From Lentzea nigeriaca (GTDB lineage: Bacteria > Actinomycetota > Actinomycetes > Mycobacteriales > Pseudonocardiaceae), in NCBI RefSeq assembly GCF_016907955.1, contig NZ_JAFBCX010000003.1, positions 558,001 through 622,000 of the forward strand: a stretch of 64,000 bases of DNA. Direction: 5' to 3'. This document shows, piece after piece, positions 27,252 to 36,227 of this stretch (within the stretch, counting starts at the first letter, position 1; each line of letters starts with the position of its first letter). The notes below the pieces were generated by a model. It was not told the origin of the DNA. It did no database searches and saw only the letters and a program-made list of their open reading frames with translations. The position numbers and the translations under genes are program-made.

Positions 27252-28445
27252 TCAGCGAGAAGTGTCGGCCCCAGAGCGATCCACGGGCCGCAGGGCCGGC
27301 ACCAGCGCGAGCGCCGGGAGCAGCAACAGCGGCACCACGAGCAGCGCCCGCAGCACACCGACCTGATCACCGAGCAGCCCGACCAGCGGCGGACCGGCGA
27401 GGAACGCCGTGTAGCCGATGACCGCGACCACGCTCACCCGAGCGGCCGCGTGCGTGGGGTCGTCCGCCGCGGCGCTCATGCCGACCGGGAAGCCCAGCGC
27501 CGTCCCGAGGCCCCACACCGCGACACCGGCGACCGCCACCACCGGGGACCCGCCGAACACCGCCAGCGCCACGCCGGTTGCGGCCAGCAGCATGGTGCCC
27601 ACCAGCACCGGCACACGGCCCCACCGGTCGAGCGCGATCGTGCCGAAGATCCGGCCGCACGTCATCGTCGTGACGAACACCGCGAACACCACCGCGCCCA
27701 TCGCGGGCTCGAAGGCGTAGCCGTCGATGAACGCGACCGCCACCCAGTCGTTCGCGGTGCCCTCGGTGAACGCCAGCACCAGCACCAGCAACCCGACCAT
27801 CAGCGTGCGAGGTTCCCTCCACGCCGCCATGACCCCGCTGCCGCCACCGTGCTCCGCCTCGCCGCCGAACCGGTACGTCCGCGCCGCCAGCACCGTGCCG
27901 CCCGCGACCACCGCCGCCACGGTGGCCAGGTGCGCGGTCACCGGCAGAACCGCCCACGCCGCCAGGGAGGCGAGCCCGGCGGCGGCCACGGTGCCGAGGC
28001 TCCACATCGCGTGGAAGCGCGGCATGACGGTCTTCCCGAGCGCGCGTTCCACTTCCGCTGCCTCGACGTTCATCGCCACGTCGCAGAGGCCCGACCCGTA
28101 GCCGAGCACGAAGATCCCGATCGCGGTCAGCGCCACCGACGGGAAGGCTCCGATGCCGACTCCCGCCACCGCGAGACCCGCCGAGACCACGATCGCCGCC
28201 ACGCACACCGTGCGCCGGGCTCCCAGCCGGTGCGTGACCTCGCCCGCGGTGAGCATCGCGAGGAACGCGCCCAGGGACATCGACAACAGCAGCAGACCCA
28301 GCGCACCCGCGGTCAGGCCGAGCGCGTCGCGGGCGGCGGGCACGCGGGCGAACCACGTCGCCACGGCGACGCCGTTGAGCCCGAAGGTCACCGCGACCCC
28401 GGCCGCGGCGGCTCGGACCTGCTTGCGTGGCAACGTGACCGTCAT
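27252..28445 (-). CDS. MFS transporter, YbjJ-like
   Basis: 397 aa from ATG 28445. Twelve membrane helices; the early ATWFARVPAARDALGL and the GSGLCDVAMNVEAAEVER segment in helix 5 are typical of the YbjJ/fucose-permease-like MFS subgroup. It starts 73 bp from the divergent LacI gene, with a perfect LacI-type palindrome between the starts, so its substrate is probably a sugar or sugar derivative. The sulfite-oxidase-like gene follows and may be co-transcribed. Confidence 0.85.
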   Translation of the reverse strand: MTVTLPRKQVRAAAAGVAVTFGLNGVAVATWFARVPAARDALGLTAGALGLLLLSMSLGAFLAMLTAGEVTHRLGARRTVCVAAIVVSAGLAVAGVGIGAFPSVALTAIGIFVLGYGSGLCDVAMNVEAAEVERALGKTVMPRFHAMWSLGTVAAAGLASLAAWAVLPVTAHLATVAAVVAGGTVLAARTYRFGGEAEHGGGSGVMAAWREPRTLMVGLLVLVLAFTEGTANDWVAVAFIDGYAFEPAMGAVVFAVFVTTMTCGRIFGTIALDRWGRVPVLVGTMLLAATGVALAVFGGSPVVAVAGVAVWGLGTALGFPVGMSAAADDPTHAAARVSVVAVIGYTAFLAGPPLVGLLGDQVGVLRALLVVPLLLLPALALVPALRPVDRSGADTSR

Positions 28446-28488
28446 CCCGGTCCCCCTTTCTCGATACACAAAGTACATACCCCACACA

Positions 28489-28502
28489 TGGAAGCGCTTC
28501 CA
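28489..28502. promoter_or_regulatory. perfect LacI-family operator
   Basis: TGGAAGCGCTTCCA is a 14-bp perfect palindrome with the central CG typical of LacI/GalR-family operators. It lies 43 bp from the MFS start and 16 bp from the LacI start, so a bound repressor would block both. Confidence 0.75.
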
Positions 28503-28518
28503 CCGCAATACTGTGGAG

Positions 28519-29502
28519 ATGAAGGGACAACGCAGCGCGACGCTGGACGACGTGGCACGGGCCGCAGGGGTCTCCAGGGCGACCGCCTCACGTGTGGTCA
28601 CCGGTCAGGGCCCGGCGTCATCGCGGGCGCGCGACCGGGTCGCCGCGGCCGTGATCGAACTGGGGTACGTGCCGGACGCCGCCGCCCGCGCACTCGCTTC
28701 CCGCAGCGGCACCCGCCTCGCGATCGCCGTCATCGGCCACACCGCCGCCGTGCTCGACGACCCCTACGTGGGCCGGGTCCTGACCACCGCCGCGCACATC
28801 GCGGCCGAGCGCGAGGTCGGTGTGTCCCTGCACTGGCTACCCCTGAACGAGCCGGTGACACTCGCCGGGCTGGCGGGCAGCCGCGGTCTGGGTGGGCTGC
28901 TCGTGGTCAACCCGACACGTCCGGCACTGGAGACCGTGCCGCGTGACCTGCGCGGCAGGGTCGCCGCGATCGGGGTGGGCACGCGCGACGTGCCGTCGTT
29001 CGACGTGGACAACCGCACCGGCACCGAAGGCGTCGTGCGCCACCTGGTGAGCACCGGTCGGCGCCGGATCGCGATGGTCACCGGGCCGTCGTGGCTGCCG
29101 TGCGGCGACCGCGCCGTCGAGGCCTACCAGCGGGTGATGCGGGACAGCGGCGGCGAGACCAGGGTCGTTCCGGGCGACTTCACCGCGGCCCGCGGAGCCG
29201 CGGCCGCCGCCGAGATCATGACCCGCTGGCCGGACACCGACGCGGTGTTCGCGCTCAGTGACCTCACGGCGCTGGGCGTCCTCGACGGACTGCACGCCCT
29301 CGGCGTCTCGGTGCCGGGAGACGTGGCCGTCGCCGGGTTCGACGACATCGCCTTCGCCTCGCTCAGCCGCCCGGCGCTCACCACGTCCACTCACCCGGTG
29401 GAGGAGATCGCCACGGCGGCGGCACGCGCCGTGCTCGACCGCGACGGCAGCGCCCCCGCCACCTTCTTCCCCTCCACGCTCGTCGTGCGCGAAAGCGCCT
29501 GA
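28519..29502 (+). CDS. LacI family transcriptional regulator
   Basis: 327 aa from ATG 28519. The HTH and hinge are canonical (ATLDDVARAAGVSRATASRV). A periplasmic-binding-protein-like effector domain follows, with VPGDVAVAGFDDIAFASLSRPALTT near the C-terminus. The inducer is probably a sugar. It is divergent from the MFS gene; the palindrome in the gap is its likely operator. Confidence 0.93.
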   Translation: MKGQRSATLDDVARAAGVSRATASRVVTGQGPASSRARDRVAAAVIELGYVPDAAARALASRSGTRLAIAVIGHTAAVLDDPYVGRVLTTAAHIAAEREVGVSLHWLPLNEPVTLAGLAGSRGLGGLLVVNPTRPALETVPRDLRGRVAAIGVGTRDVPSFDVDNRTGTEGVVRHLVSTGRRRIAMVTGPSWLPCGDRAVEAYQRVMRDSGGETRVVPGDFTAARGAAAAAEIMTRWPDTDAVFALSDLTALGVLDGLHALGVSVPGDVAVAGFDDIAFASLSRPALTTSTHPVEEIATAAARAVLDRDGSAPATFFPSTLVVRESA

Positions 29503-29820
29503 GCAATCAGGCGTTCTTCGCGGCGACCTCCCGCAGCGTCGCCGCGATCAGCCGCATGGACGAGGAATTCGCGGTGCAGGACTTCGACGCGGGTTCGCGT
29601 TTCCGCCCGTGGCGTGTTGAAGAACTCGCCCTGCGTGCGCTGGGACGTGCCGCCAGCTCGCGGGGCCGGGACGGTAGCGGAGCGCCGGTGGCCGGTGCTG
29701 CCAAGGTGCGCCCTCCTGTTCGTGGGCCTGACGCGACTCCTCCGGCACCGCATCGTCACAAACTCGACCGCCGGGGCAGGCCGTGACAGGCGCGCTCTGG
29801 GCGATCCGCGGGGATATCCC
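29503..29820. other. intergenic stretch without convincing gene
   Basis: 318 bp between the LacI stop and the stop of the minus-strand giant regulator. A minus-strand frame ending at 29507 finishes with SMRLIAATLREVAAKNA, which looks like a genuine helical C-terminus, but its upstream part is Arg/Ser-rich and has no good start. It may be a gene remnant. Nothing else is supported. Confidence 0.4.
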
Positions 29821-32382
29821 TCACGTGCCGGCCAGCCTGCCTTCGAGACTCGCCTTGGCGAGGTCGAGCCGCGACCGGCAGCCGGTGCGCACGAACAGCC
29901 GGGTGAGGTAGTTCTCCACGGTCTTCTCGCTCATCCGCACCTTCGACGCGATCTGCCGGTTCGTCCTGCCCTGCCGGACGAGGTCGATGATCCGCAGTTC
30001 GACGTCGGAGAAGTCGTCACGGGCCACGCGGGCACGCGGCAGAGCGACGCCGACCTTGCGCATCGTCTCCTTGGTGTGCAGATCTCCGAGCCGTTCGGCG
30101 AACTCCAGCGCCTCGGCGTACCACGGTGCGGGGTCGTCGCAGAGCGAGGCCATCGCCAGGCAGGTCCGCATCAGTTCGGCCGCGTTGCCGGTGCGGCGCA
30201 GCAGGGTGACGGCCGAGGCCGCGGTTCGATAGTCCCTTTCGGACAGTCCACGCAGGACGAGTTCCGTCGCACGCAGGCTCGCACCGCCGAAGCGCTGGTA
30301 CCACCGCCTCGCCTCACCGGCAGCTCGCGCCAGCCCGGTGTCGTTGCCCAGGCCGTTCTCGACGAGGCCGAGCCGCAGCAGGAGGCAGGACAGGCCGACG
30401 TCGTCGCCGTTCTCGGCTGCGGCACGGACGAGGTCGTAGCCGGACCAGCCGCGGTCAGGCCCGGTGAGACCGAGATCCACCCACGCCCGCAGCCCCGCGA
30501 ACGGGCAGTTCTCGTCCACCAGGCCGAACCACTGCGCGGCAGGGAGGACGTCACCGGACGAGGAGTGCACCTCGGCGGCCAGCAGCCGGGCGACGTGGTG
30601 CATCGCGGTGGGCGCCCCACTCAGTTCCAGCCGCCGGGCGCCGGAGACGACGCGCGACCACTCGCCGGCGGCGTAGTCGCGCAGGAGCCGGTGGTAGACG
30701 CCGAGCGGACCGGTCCGGGGCAGGCCGTAGCAGGGCCCAAGCACGAGTCGCAGCATCGCCACCACGTCGTAGCGCCCCTCGGCGATCGCGACCTGCTCGG
30801 CTGTGTCGTGCTCCCAGTCGGGCAGCCGGTTGACCCGGAAACCGGAGAACGCGGCAGCCACGTCCGCGGCGCGCACCGGGTGGTGCTCGTCGAACCAGCG
30901 TGCGGCGAACCGCAGCGGCACCAGCGCACGCGGGTCGTCCGCCAGCGCGTCGCGCACGGTGCCCGAGAGCGGCTGTCCGATGTGGATGGTCACCAGCGCG
31001 GCCGCGGCGGCGAGCTCGTACCGGCAGCACTCCGGGACACCCGCGGCGACCTCGGCCTCGACGACCTCGGCCAGGTCGGCGTACTGCGCGGTGCGCACCA
31101 GCAGGTGCAGCACGATCCGCAGCAGCCGGACGCGATCGGCTGGCTCGGCGTGCCGTAGCGCGGCACGGAACCACCGCGCGGCCAGCTCCTGGTTCACCTG
31201 GACGATCCGGGTCGCCTCGCGTTCCAGCAGCGGCACGAGCGCGGGGTCGTTGAGCAGAGCGTTGCCCGCCAACGCGATGTGGTCCGCGGCGACCGACATG
31301 TCGCCCAGCAGTTGGCCGGCGATCGCGCCGTGGACCGCGCGCAGCCGGTCCGCGCCGAACCCGCGCACGAGCGCGGTCGCCAGCGCGAGGCACGGCACGG
31401 TGAGAGACCCGTTCTCGTCGCACGCCAGCGCACCGGCCGCGACGAGCCGGTCCACGACATCGCCGCAGCGGCGGAGTCCGTGCCCCGGCGCGACGGCATC
31501 CACGGGGCCGCCAGGACCGCCGACCTCGCGCCCGAACGCGGCAGCAGCCCCCAGCACGTCGTCGAGGTCGAGCCGCGCCGCACCCGCCGCCACCGCCACG
31601 ATCCGCACAGCCACCTCGCCGAGCCCTTCCACGTACCGGACGAGGAAGTGGTCGCGGGGCAGCGCGACCTCGGCACGCAGGCACAGATGGCCGAGCACCT
31701 CCGCGAACGCATCTTCACGGCACAACGACTCGAAGGTCGCGATCACGGTGCCCGGATGACCCGCGAGAGGACCGAGCGCCGCACGCACGGCGGGAACGAC
31801 CGCCTCGTCCAGCGGCATGAGGGCGACGCGCGCGAGCAACTCCCCGATCTCGGCCTCCCGCAGCGGGCCGAGGTCGAGCACCCGGTCGGCCAGCGGCGCC
31901 AAACCGCCGTTGTCGCGACACGTGACGACGACCGTGCAGCCCGCGCGGTGTGCGGCGGCGATCGCCCTGAGCGGGTCGGGCGCGGTGTCCACGTTGTCGA
32001 CGAGCACCGCCACCGGCCTCGTGGCACGCAGTCTCGTGAACAGGCGCACCAGTTCGGTGAAGACGGTGTTGCGCGGCAGCCTGCTGAGCAGCGCCACGGA
32101 GCACGCGAGCTCCGGGCCGTCGTACTCGTGGAACGACTCGCGAACCGCGTCGACGACGGCCTGGGCGCGGAACACGTCATCCGGCGGCTCGCCTGCCGTG
32201 ACCGGCAGGGACAGGACCGTGATGCCGCGTTCCCGCCATATGCGGCGCAGTTCGTGCAGAAACGCGGTCCTGCCGATGCCACCGCGACCTCGCACGACCA
32301 GGAGAGCCGGTGTGCCGGCGAACTCGTCGAGGGCCGTCGTCTCCGCGGTCCGACCCACGAACGGTCTGCGCTCGCTCGACAC
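29821..32382 (-). CDS. LuxR family giant (LAL-type) regulator
   Basis: 853 aa from GTG 32382. An N-terminal AAA/STAND-like ATPase region is followed by a long helical (TPR-like) middle and a C-terminal LuxR HTH (LIDLVRQGRTNRQIASKVRMSEKTVENYLTRLF). The P-loop reads GRGGIGRT (residues 32-39), with the catalytic Lys replaced by Arg38. The Walker B-like strand is VAVLVDNVD. LAL proteins are signal-dependent activators of secondary-metabolism or surface genes. It lies next to a decayed AAA gene and 1 kb from a second, divergent protein of the same type. Confidence 0.9.
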   Translation of the reverse strand: MSSERRPFVGRTAETTALDEFAGTPALLVVRGRGGIGRTAFLHELRRIWRERGITVLSLPVTAGEPPDDVFRAQAVVDAVRESFHEYDGPELACSVALLSRLPRNTVFTELVRLFTRLRATRPVAVLVDNVDTAPDPLRAIAAAHRAGCTVVVTCRDNGGLAPLADRVLDLGPLREAEIGELLARVALMPLDEAVVPAVRAALGPLAGHPGTVIATFESLCREDAFAEVLGHLCLRAEVALPRDHFLVRYVEGLGEVAVRIVAVAAGAARLDLDDVLGAAAAFGREVGGPGGPVDAVAPGHGLRRCGDVVDRLVAAGALACDENGSLTVPCLALATALVRGFGADRLRAVHGAIAGQLLGDMSVAADHIALAGNALLNDPALVPLLEREATRIVQVNQELAARWFRAALRHAEPADRVRLLRIVLHLLVRTAQYADLAEVVEAEVAAGVPECCRYELAAAAALVTIHIGQPLSGTVRDALADDPRALVPLRFAARWFDEHHPVRAADVAAAFSGFRVNRLPDWEHDTAEQVAIAEGRYDVVAMLRLVLGPCYGLPRTGPLGVYHRLLRDYAAGEWSRVVSGARRLELSGAPTAMHHVARLLAAEVHSSSGDVLPAAQWFGLVDENCPFAGLRAWVDLGLTGPDRGWSGYDLVRAAAENGDDVGLSCLLLRLGLVENGLGNDTGLARAAGEARRWYQRFGGASLRATELVLRGLSERDYRTAASAVTLLRRTGNAAELMRTCLAMASLCDDPAPWYAEALEFAERLGDLHTKETMRKVGVALPRARVARDDFSDVELRIIDLVRQGRTNRQIASKVRMSEKTVENYLTRLFVRTGCRSRLDLAKASLEGRLAGT

Positions 32383-32404
32383 AAGACCTCCACCGCTGCG
32401 CCAT

Positions 32405-32420
32405 TCGGGCTAATGCCCGA
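32405..32420. promoter_or_regulatory. hairpin/operator upstream of giant regulator
   Basis: TCGGGC-TAAT-GCCCGA is a perfect 6-bp inverted repeat with a 4-base centre, 23 bp before the GTG of the 853-aa regulator. It may be an operator, or a terminator for the decayed AAA gene upstream. Confidence 0.4.
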
Positions 32421-32490
32421 TCGTAGGCACGCGACGGAGGCGGGGTCGTGCCGGTGCGGATGAAGTTCGCACGGAGAGGTGAACGGCGGC

Positions 32491-33191
32491 TCAGGCCATC
32501 GACTCCGCGAAGTCCTCCGCCACGAGCAGGGTCATGTCGGCGGCGGACACGGAGTGGGCCATCGCGAGCCGGGTCGCCTGCTGGTCGGCCATCACCTCGA
32601 ACACCTTGCGCGCGGTGCGGCCGTTGCCGAAGGTCCCGTCCTTCGGGATGCGGTCGAAGTAGTCGTGCAGCACCTCCGCCGCACCCTCGTCGAGCCGGTA
32701 GACGTGCCGGCGGCAGTGCAGGCCCACGATCGTCACCAGTTCGGCCGGCGTGTAGTTCTCGAACTCGATGGTGCGGCTGAACCTCGATTCCAGGCCGGGG
32801 TTGGCCTGCAGGAACTCGATCATCTGTTGCGAGTAGCCCGCCGCGATGACGACCACGTCCTCGCGGTGGTCCTCCATCAGCTTCAGCAGCGTGTCGATCG
32901 CTTCCCTGCCGAAGTCCGGGCCGGTGCCGCTCTGGCCCGCGCTGAGCGTGTAGGCCTCGTCGATGAACAGCACACCGCCGAGCGCGCTGGTGAAGACTCC
33001 GTGGTCCTTGCTCGGCCGGGTCTGCCGCAGCCCGGTGCCGAGGTTGTCGCGGACCAGGCACTCGACGACGCGAACCTGGTTCTCGCTGTTCACGGTGATG
33101 CCGTCACCGGCGTTGGAGAGGTCAGCGCGTCCGAGATGGTCCTGTGTCCCTGCCCCGTCGCGGGGTTGACGGTGATCACGTCCCGGGCCAC
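32491..33191 (-). pseudogene. deleted beta-helix/AAA ATPase (SpoVK/CbxX-like) gene
   Basis: The start (GTG 33191, GGAAGG 7 bases upstream) begins a beta-helix module: ITVNPATGQGHRTISDAL. The frame then shifts near 33125 and continues as SNAGDGITV, then one isolated beta-helix coil (SENQVRVVECLVRDNLGTG). It jumps into an AAA domain just before Walker B (GGVLFIDEAY), with intact downstream parts (AAGYSQQM, FGNGRTARKVFE). Walker A and most of the beta-helix are missing. Full-length relatives with a beta-helix N-terminus and CbxX/SpoVK-type AAA C-terminus are about 1000 aa; about 800 are absent here. The last 200 codons remain open, so a truncated product is possible. Confidence 0.65.
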
Positions 33192-33300
33192 CTGGATTCC
33201 TTCCGTCTCCGCGCTGATCCGTCCCGTTCGCACGCCACGGGACGTCGCGAGGCGCCCAGACGGCGGTACCCAGCTGGTCCGGCTAGTCTGGCGCGGCCCT

Positions 33301-33320
33301 GGACCGCCGAACGGCGGTCC
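33301..33320. promoter_or_regulatory. perfect hairpin in divergent promoter
   Basis: GGACCGCC-GAAC-GGCGGTCC is an 8-bp perfect stem with a 4-base loop. It lies 72 bp before the second giant regulator and 110 bp beyond the start of the decayed beta-helix/AAA gene, possibly an operator or leader hairpin. Confidence 0.45.
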
Positions 33321-33392
33321 CACCCCTGCCGGAGACCAAATGGGGGAGTTCCCTCACGAGGTCGTGAAGAAGAACAGGGCGGAGCCACTTCC

Positions 33393-36041
33393 GTGCCGTC
33401 AGAACGACTTGTCGCGCCCGCCGAAGTTCTCGCCGCCGACGTCCTGGACTGGATGGGCCAGGCCGATCACCCACCGTTGACGATCATCGCCGGACCGAGT
33501 GGCGTGGAGTCCCGCACCGCCGTCGACGAGATCGGCCGCGCACTCGCCGCGAGCACGGCCGAGCACGGCCGCAGGGTCAGGGTCGTCAGTCTCTCCTACA
33601 GCGAACCCGGCACGGGGTTCGACCTGATGAGCCAGGTTCCGCCGCTGTCGGTGCTACGCGCGGCGCCGGGAACGCTGCTGCTCTTCAAGGACACGCACCG
33701 GCTGCCGGCCGACTCAGTGGGAGCGCTGGAGGCGCTGGTGCGCCAGATCGCGGCCACGGGGACGCGCTGCGTGTGCGCGGTGGCGCTGCCGCTGCCGCCC
33801 GAGACCAGGGCCGCCTTCCTGGCGAGCTTCGACCGGCTGCGCGGCGACGGCCTGGTGCGGCTCGTGACCCTGCGTCCGGTGCCGCTGCCGCAGATTCCCG
33901 ACCTGGTCACGTCGCTGATCGGCGCGGTGCCGGAGCCGGAGCTGCGCGACGCGCTCTGGCTGACGACGCGGGGCTGGCCCAACGTGCTCACGACCGCGCT
34001 GCGGATCGGCCGCGACCACGACCTGTTGACCGTGGTGGACCGGCACGCCTACCTCACGGCGTGGCGCAGGCAGTTCCGGGTCGTGGAGGACGACGAGCTG
34101 CTGGCGGACGTCCGCGCGCTGGGGCCGACGGCGTGGCAGGTGGCGAAGGCGATCGCCGTGCTCGGCCCGCTCGGCGCGGCCGCGCCGGGGCTGGTCGGCG
34201 ACGCGCTCGGACTGACCGAGGCGCAGGTGGAGGCGGAGCTCGCGGGCCTGGCCCGCGCGGGTGTGCTGCGGTACGCGAGGGCGAGCTCGACCTGGCGGTT
34301 CCGCGTGCCGCTCGTGGGGTTGTCGCTGGAGTCGGCGTGCGGGCCGTACGAACGCCGCAGGCTCGCGCAGATCGCGGTCACGGCCGTCTGGCAGGGAACC
34401 GCGCGGTGGGAGCAGCCGCACTACCTGACCGACCAGCTCCTCAGCGCGGGCAGGCTGGTCGACCCCGAGCGGGCCCGTTCCGAGCTGCTCGCCGCCGCCG
34501 GGCGTGCCGCGTGGCGCGAGGCCGACCGGTCGCTGTCGTGGCTGCGGGCCGCCGCGGAGCTGACGACGTGCCGGGCCGAGCGCGTGCAGATCTTCCTCAC
34601 CCACGCCCGCACCTGCCTGATGTGCGGCGAGGCCAGGCAGGCGCTGGAGTCGACCGGCGCCGTGCTGCGGGAGTACGTCGAGGAGATCCCCGACGACCAG
34701 GTCATGGCCGTCTGCCTGTTGCACCTCACCGCGTTGCACGAGTCCGGTGAGATCACCACGCTCGAACGGGTGGCGCGGGAGGGTTGGTGGCCGTGGCCGG
34801 GCACCGACCTGCAACGCGCCGTGGGCCGCGCGTTCGCACTGGCGACGCTCGGTCGGTGGCGGCAGACCCACGACCTGCTCGAGGAGATCCGGCGCGACCC
34901 CGACGGCGCGCTGGTCGAGTCGTACGTCCGGTCCATCAGCCCGATCATCAGCCTGTGGCTGGGCGACGCGACGGAGTTCGACCACGACGTCGCGGAGCTC
35001 GTCACCAGGGTCGAGGCCGGCGAGAAGCCGCACGACGACCTGCACACCCGCACCAGCGTGCTGGTGACGCTCGGCGAGCTGCGCCGGGCACGGGGCCTGC
35101 TCGCCCTGTCGAACCGCGTGCACATCCGGCTCACGTCCGCCTGCCAGGCCACGCTGGCGGCGGCGGAGGGCCGCGCGACCGAGGCGCTCGCGCTCACCCG
35201 CAAGAGCATCGCCACCGGCCCGAACAACGGCTGCGACGCCGAGCACACCACGATGTTCCACGTCGCGGCGACCCTGCAGCTGCACCGCGGCAAGCTCTCC
35301 CGTGCGCTCGCACTCGTCACCACGGCACGTGACCGCACGCCCGCCCTGCCGCACCTGCTGGTGCTGGCCGAGGCCGCGCACGAACGGCTGTACCAGCGCG
35401 ACCTGGAAGCGAGGCAGATGCTGGAGACGGCGCTGCGCCACGCGGAGGAGGCCGGTGTCGTCGCGCTGACCGATCCACTGTGGACGGCCCTGGCGGACAT
35501 CGCCGTGGACCTCGGCGAGCGGCATCTCCTGCCGGGTTACCTGGAACGGGTCGAGACGGTGGCCAAGCGCATGGGCACCGAGCAGGCCGAGGTGCACCGG
35601 CTGACGCTGCGCGCGGTGGTCGACTCCGATCGGGATGTGGCGGACCAGGCTGTGGCCCTGCTGCGCGAGCGCGCCCAGCCGCTGGAACTGGCGAGCGGGC
35701 TCGAACGCCTCGTGCGTTTCTCCGTCGCCGCACCGGAACTGCTGCTGGAGGCCTACACCGCGGCGGGCGAGTTGGACGCGTTGATGTTCCGTGCGGCTTT
35801 GCGCAACCTCATGCGCGCACACAGCATTCCCGTACCGGGCCGCCAGGCGACCGTGGCGGAGAACGAACGCCTGCTGGCCGTCCTGGTCGCAGACGGCCTC
35901 GGCAACAAGCAGATCGCGACCCTGCTCTGCGCGAGCGAGAAGAGCGTCGAGGGCCGTCTGTCCCGGCTGTTCTCCCGCACCGGGTACCGGTCGAGGGTCG
36001 AGCTGGCGTCGGCGATGCTCACCGGACGCTTCCGGGAATGA
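33393..36041 (+). CDS. LuxR family giant regulator, second copy
   Basis: 882 aa from GTG 33393 (GGAG 8 bases upstream). Same architecture as the protein 1 kb to the left: N-terminal NTPase-like region, long helical-repeat middle, LuxR-type HTH at the C-terminus (VADGLGNKQIATLLCASEKSVEGRLSRLF). The P-loop is even more degenerate: GPSGVESRT (34-42), and the Walker B region is LLLFKDTH. The two proteins are divergent in sequence, so they are old paralogues. They are transcribed divergently around the decayed beta-helix/AAA gene. ATP hydrolysis is doubtful. Confidence 0.85.
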   Translation: MPSERLVAPAEVLAADVLDWMGQADHPPLTIIAGPSGVESRTAVDEIGRALAASTAEHGRRVRVVSLSYSEPGTGFDLMSQVPPLSVLRAAPGTLLLFKDTHRLPADSVGALEALVRQIAATGTRCVCAVALPLPPETRAAFLASFDRLRGDGLVRLVTLRPVPLPQIPDLVTSLIGAVPEPELRDALWLTTRGWPNVLTTALRIGRDHDLLTVVDRHAYLTAWRRQFRVVEDDELLADVRALGPTAWQVAKAIAVLGPLGAAAPGLVGDALGLTEAQVEAELAGLARAGVLRYARASSTWRFRVPLVGLSLESACGPYERRRLAQIAVTAVWQGTARWEQPHYLTDQLLSAGRLVDPERARSELLAAAGRAAWREADRSLSWLRAAAELTTCRAERVQIFLTHARTCLMCGEARQALESTGAVLREYVEEIPDDQVMAVCLLHLTALHESGEITTLERVAREGWWPWPGTDLQRAVGRAFALATLGRWRQTHDLLEEIRRDPDGALVESYVRSISPIISLWLGDATEFDHDVAELVTRVEAGEKPHDDLHTRTSVLVTLGELRRARGLLALSNRVHIRLTSACQATLAAAEGRATEALALTRKSIATGPNNGCDAEHTTMFHVAATLQLHRGKLSRALALVTTARDRTPALPHLLVLAEAAHERLYQRDLEARQMLETALRHAEEAGVVALTDPLWTALADIAVDLGERHLLPGYLERVETVAKRMGTEQAEVHRLTLRAVVDSDRDVADQAVALLRERAQPLELASGLERLVRFSVAAPELLLEAYTAAGELDALMFRAALRNLMRAHSIPVPGRQATVAENERLLAVLVADGLGNKQIATLLCASEKSVEGRLSRLFSRTGYRSRVELASAMLTGRFRE

Positions 36042-36227
36042 GCGCCAGTGTCCTGCGCTGGAAATCCGGCAACGAAGTCGTTCCTCACTACCCGGCGTGT
36101 CCAGCCACGACACGCCGGTGCTGAACAGTACGCGGGGAGCTTTCGTACTCTCGGAGCGGACGAAAGGCCCCCGCGTGCCAAAAGAAACAAGACTGGACTT
36201 CTGCTACGGAATTCCGGCGCGGGACAC

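Noticed and set aside
33144-33392. Upstream extension of the 882-aa regulator
   Set aside because: Low-complexity Arg-rich translation covering a hairpin and the decayed beta-helix start; a good GTG with ribosome site exists at 33393.
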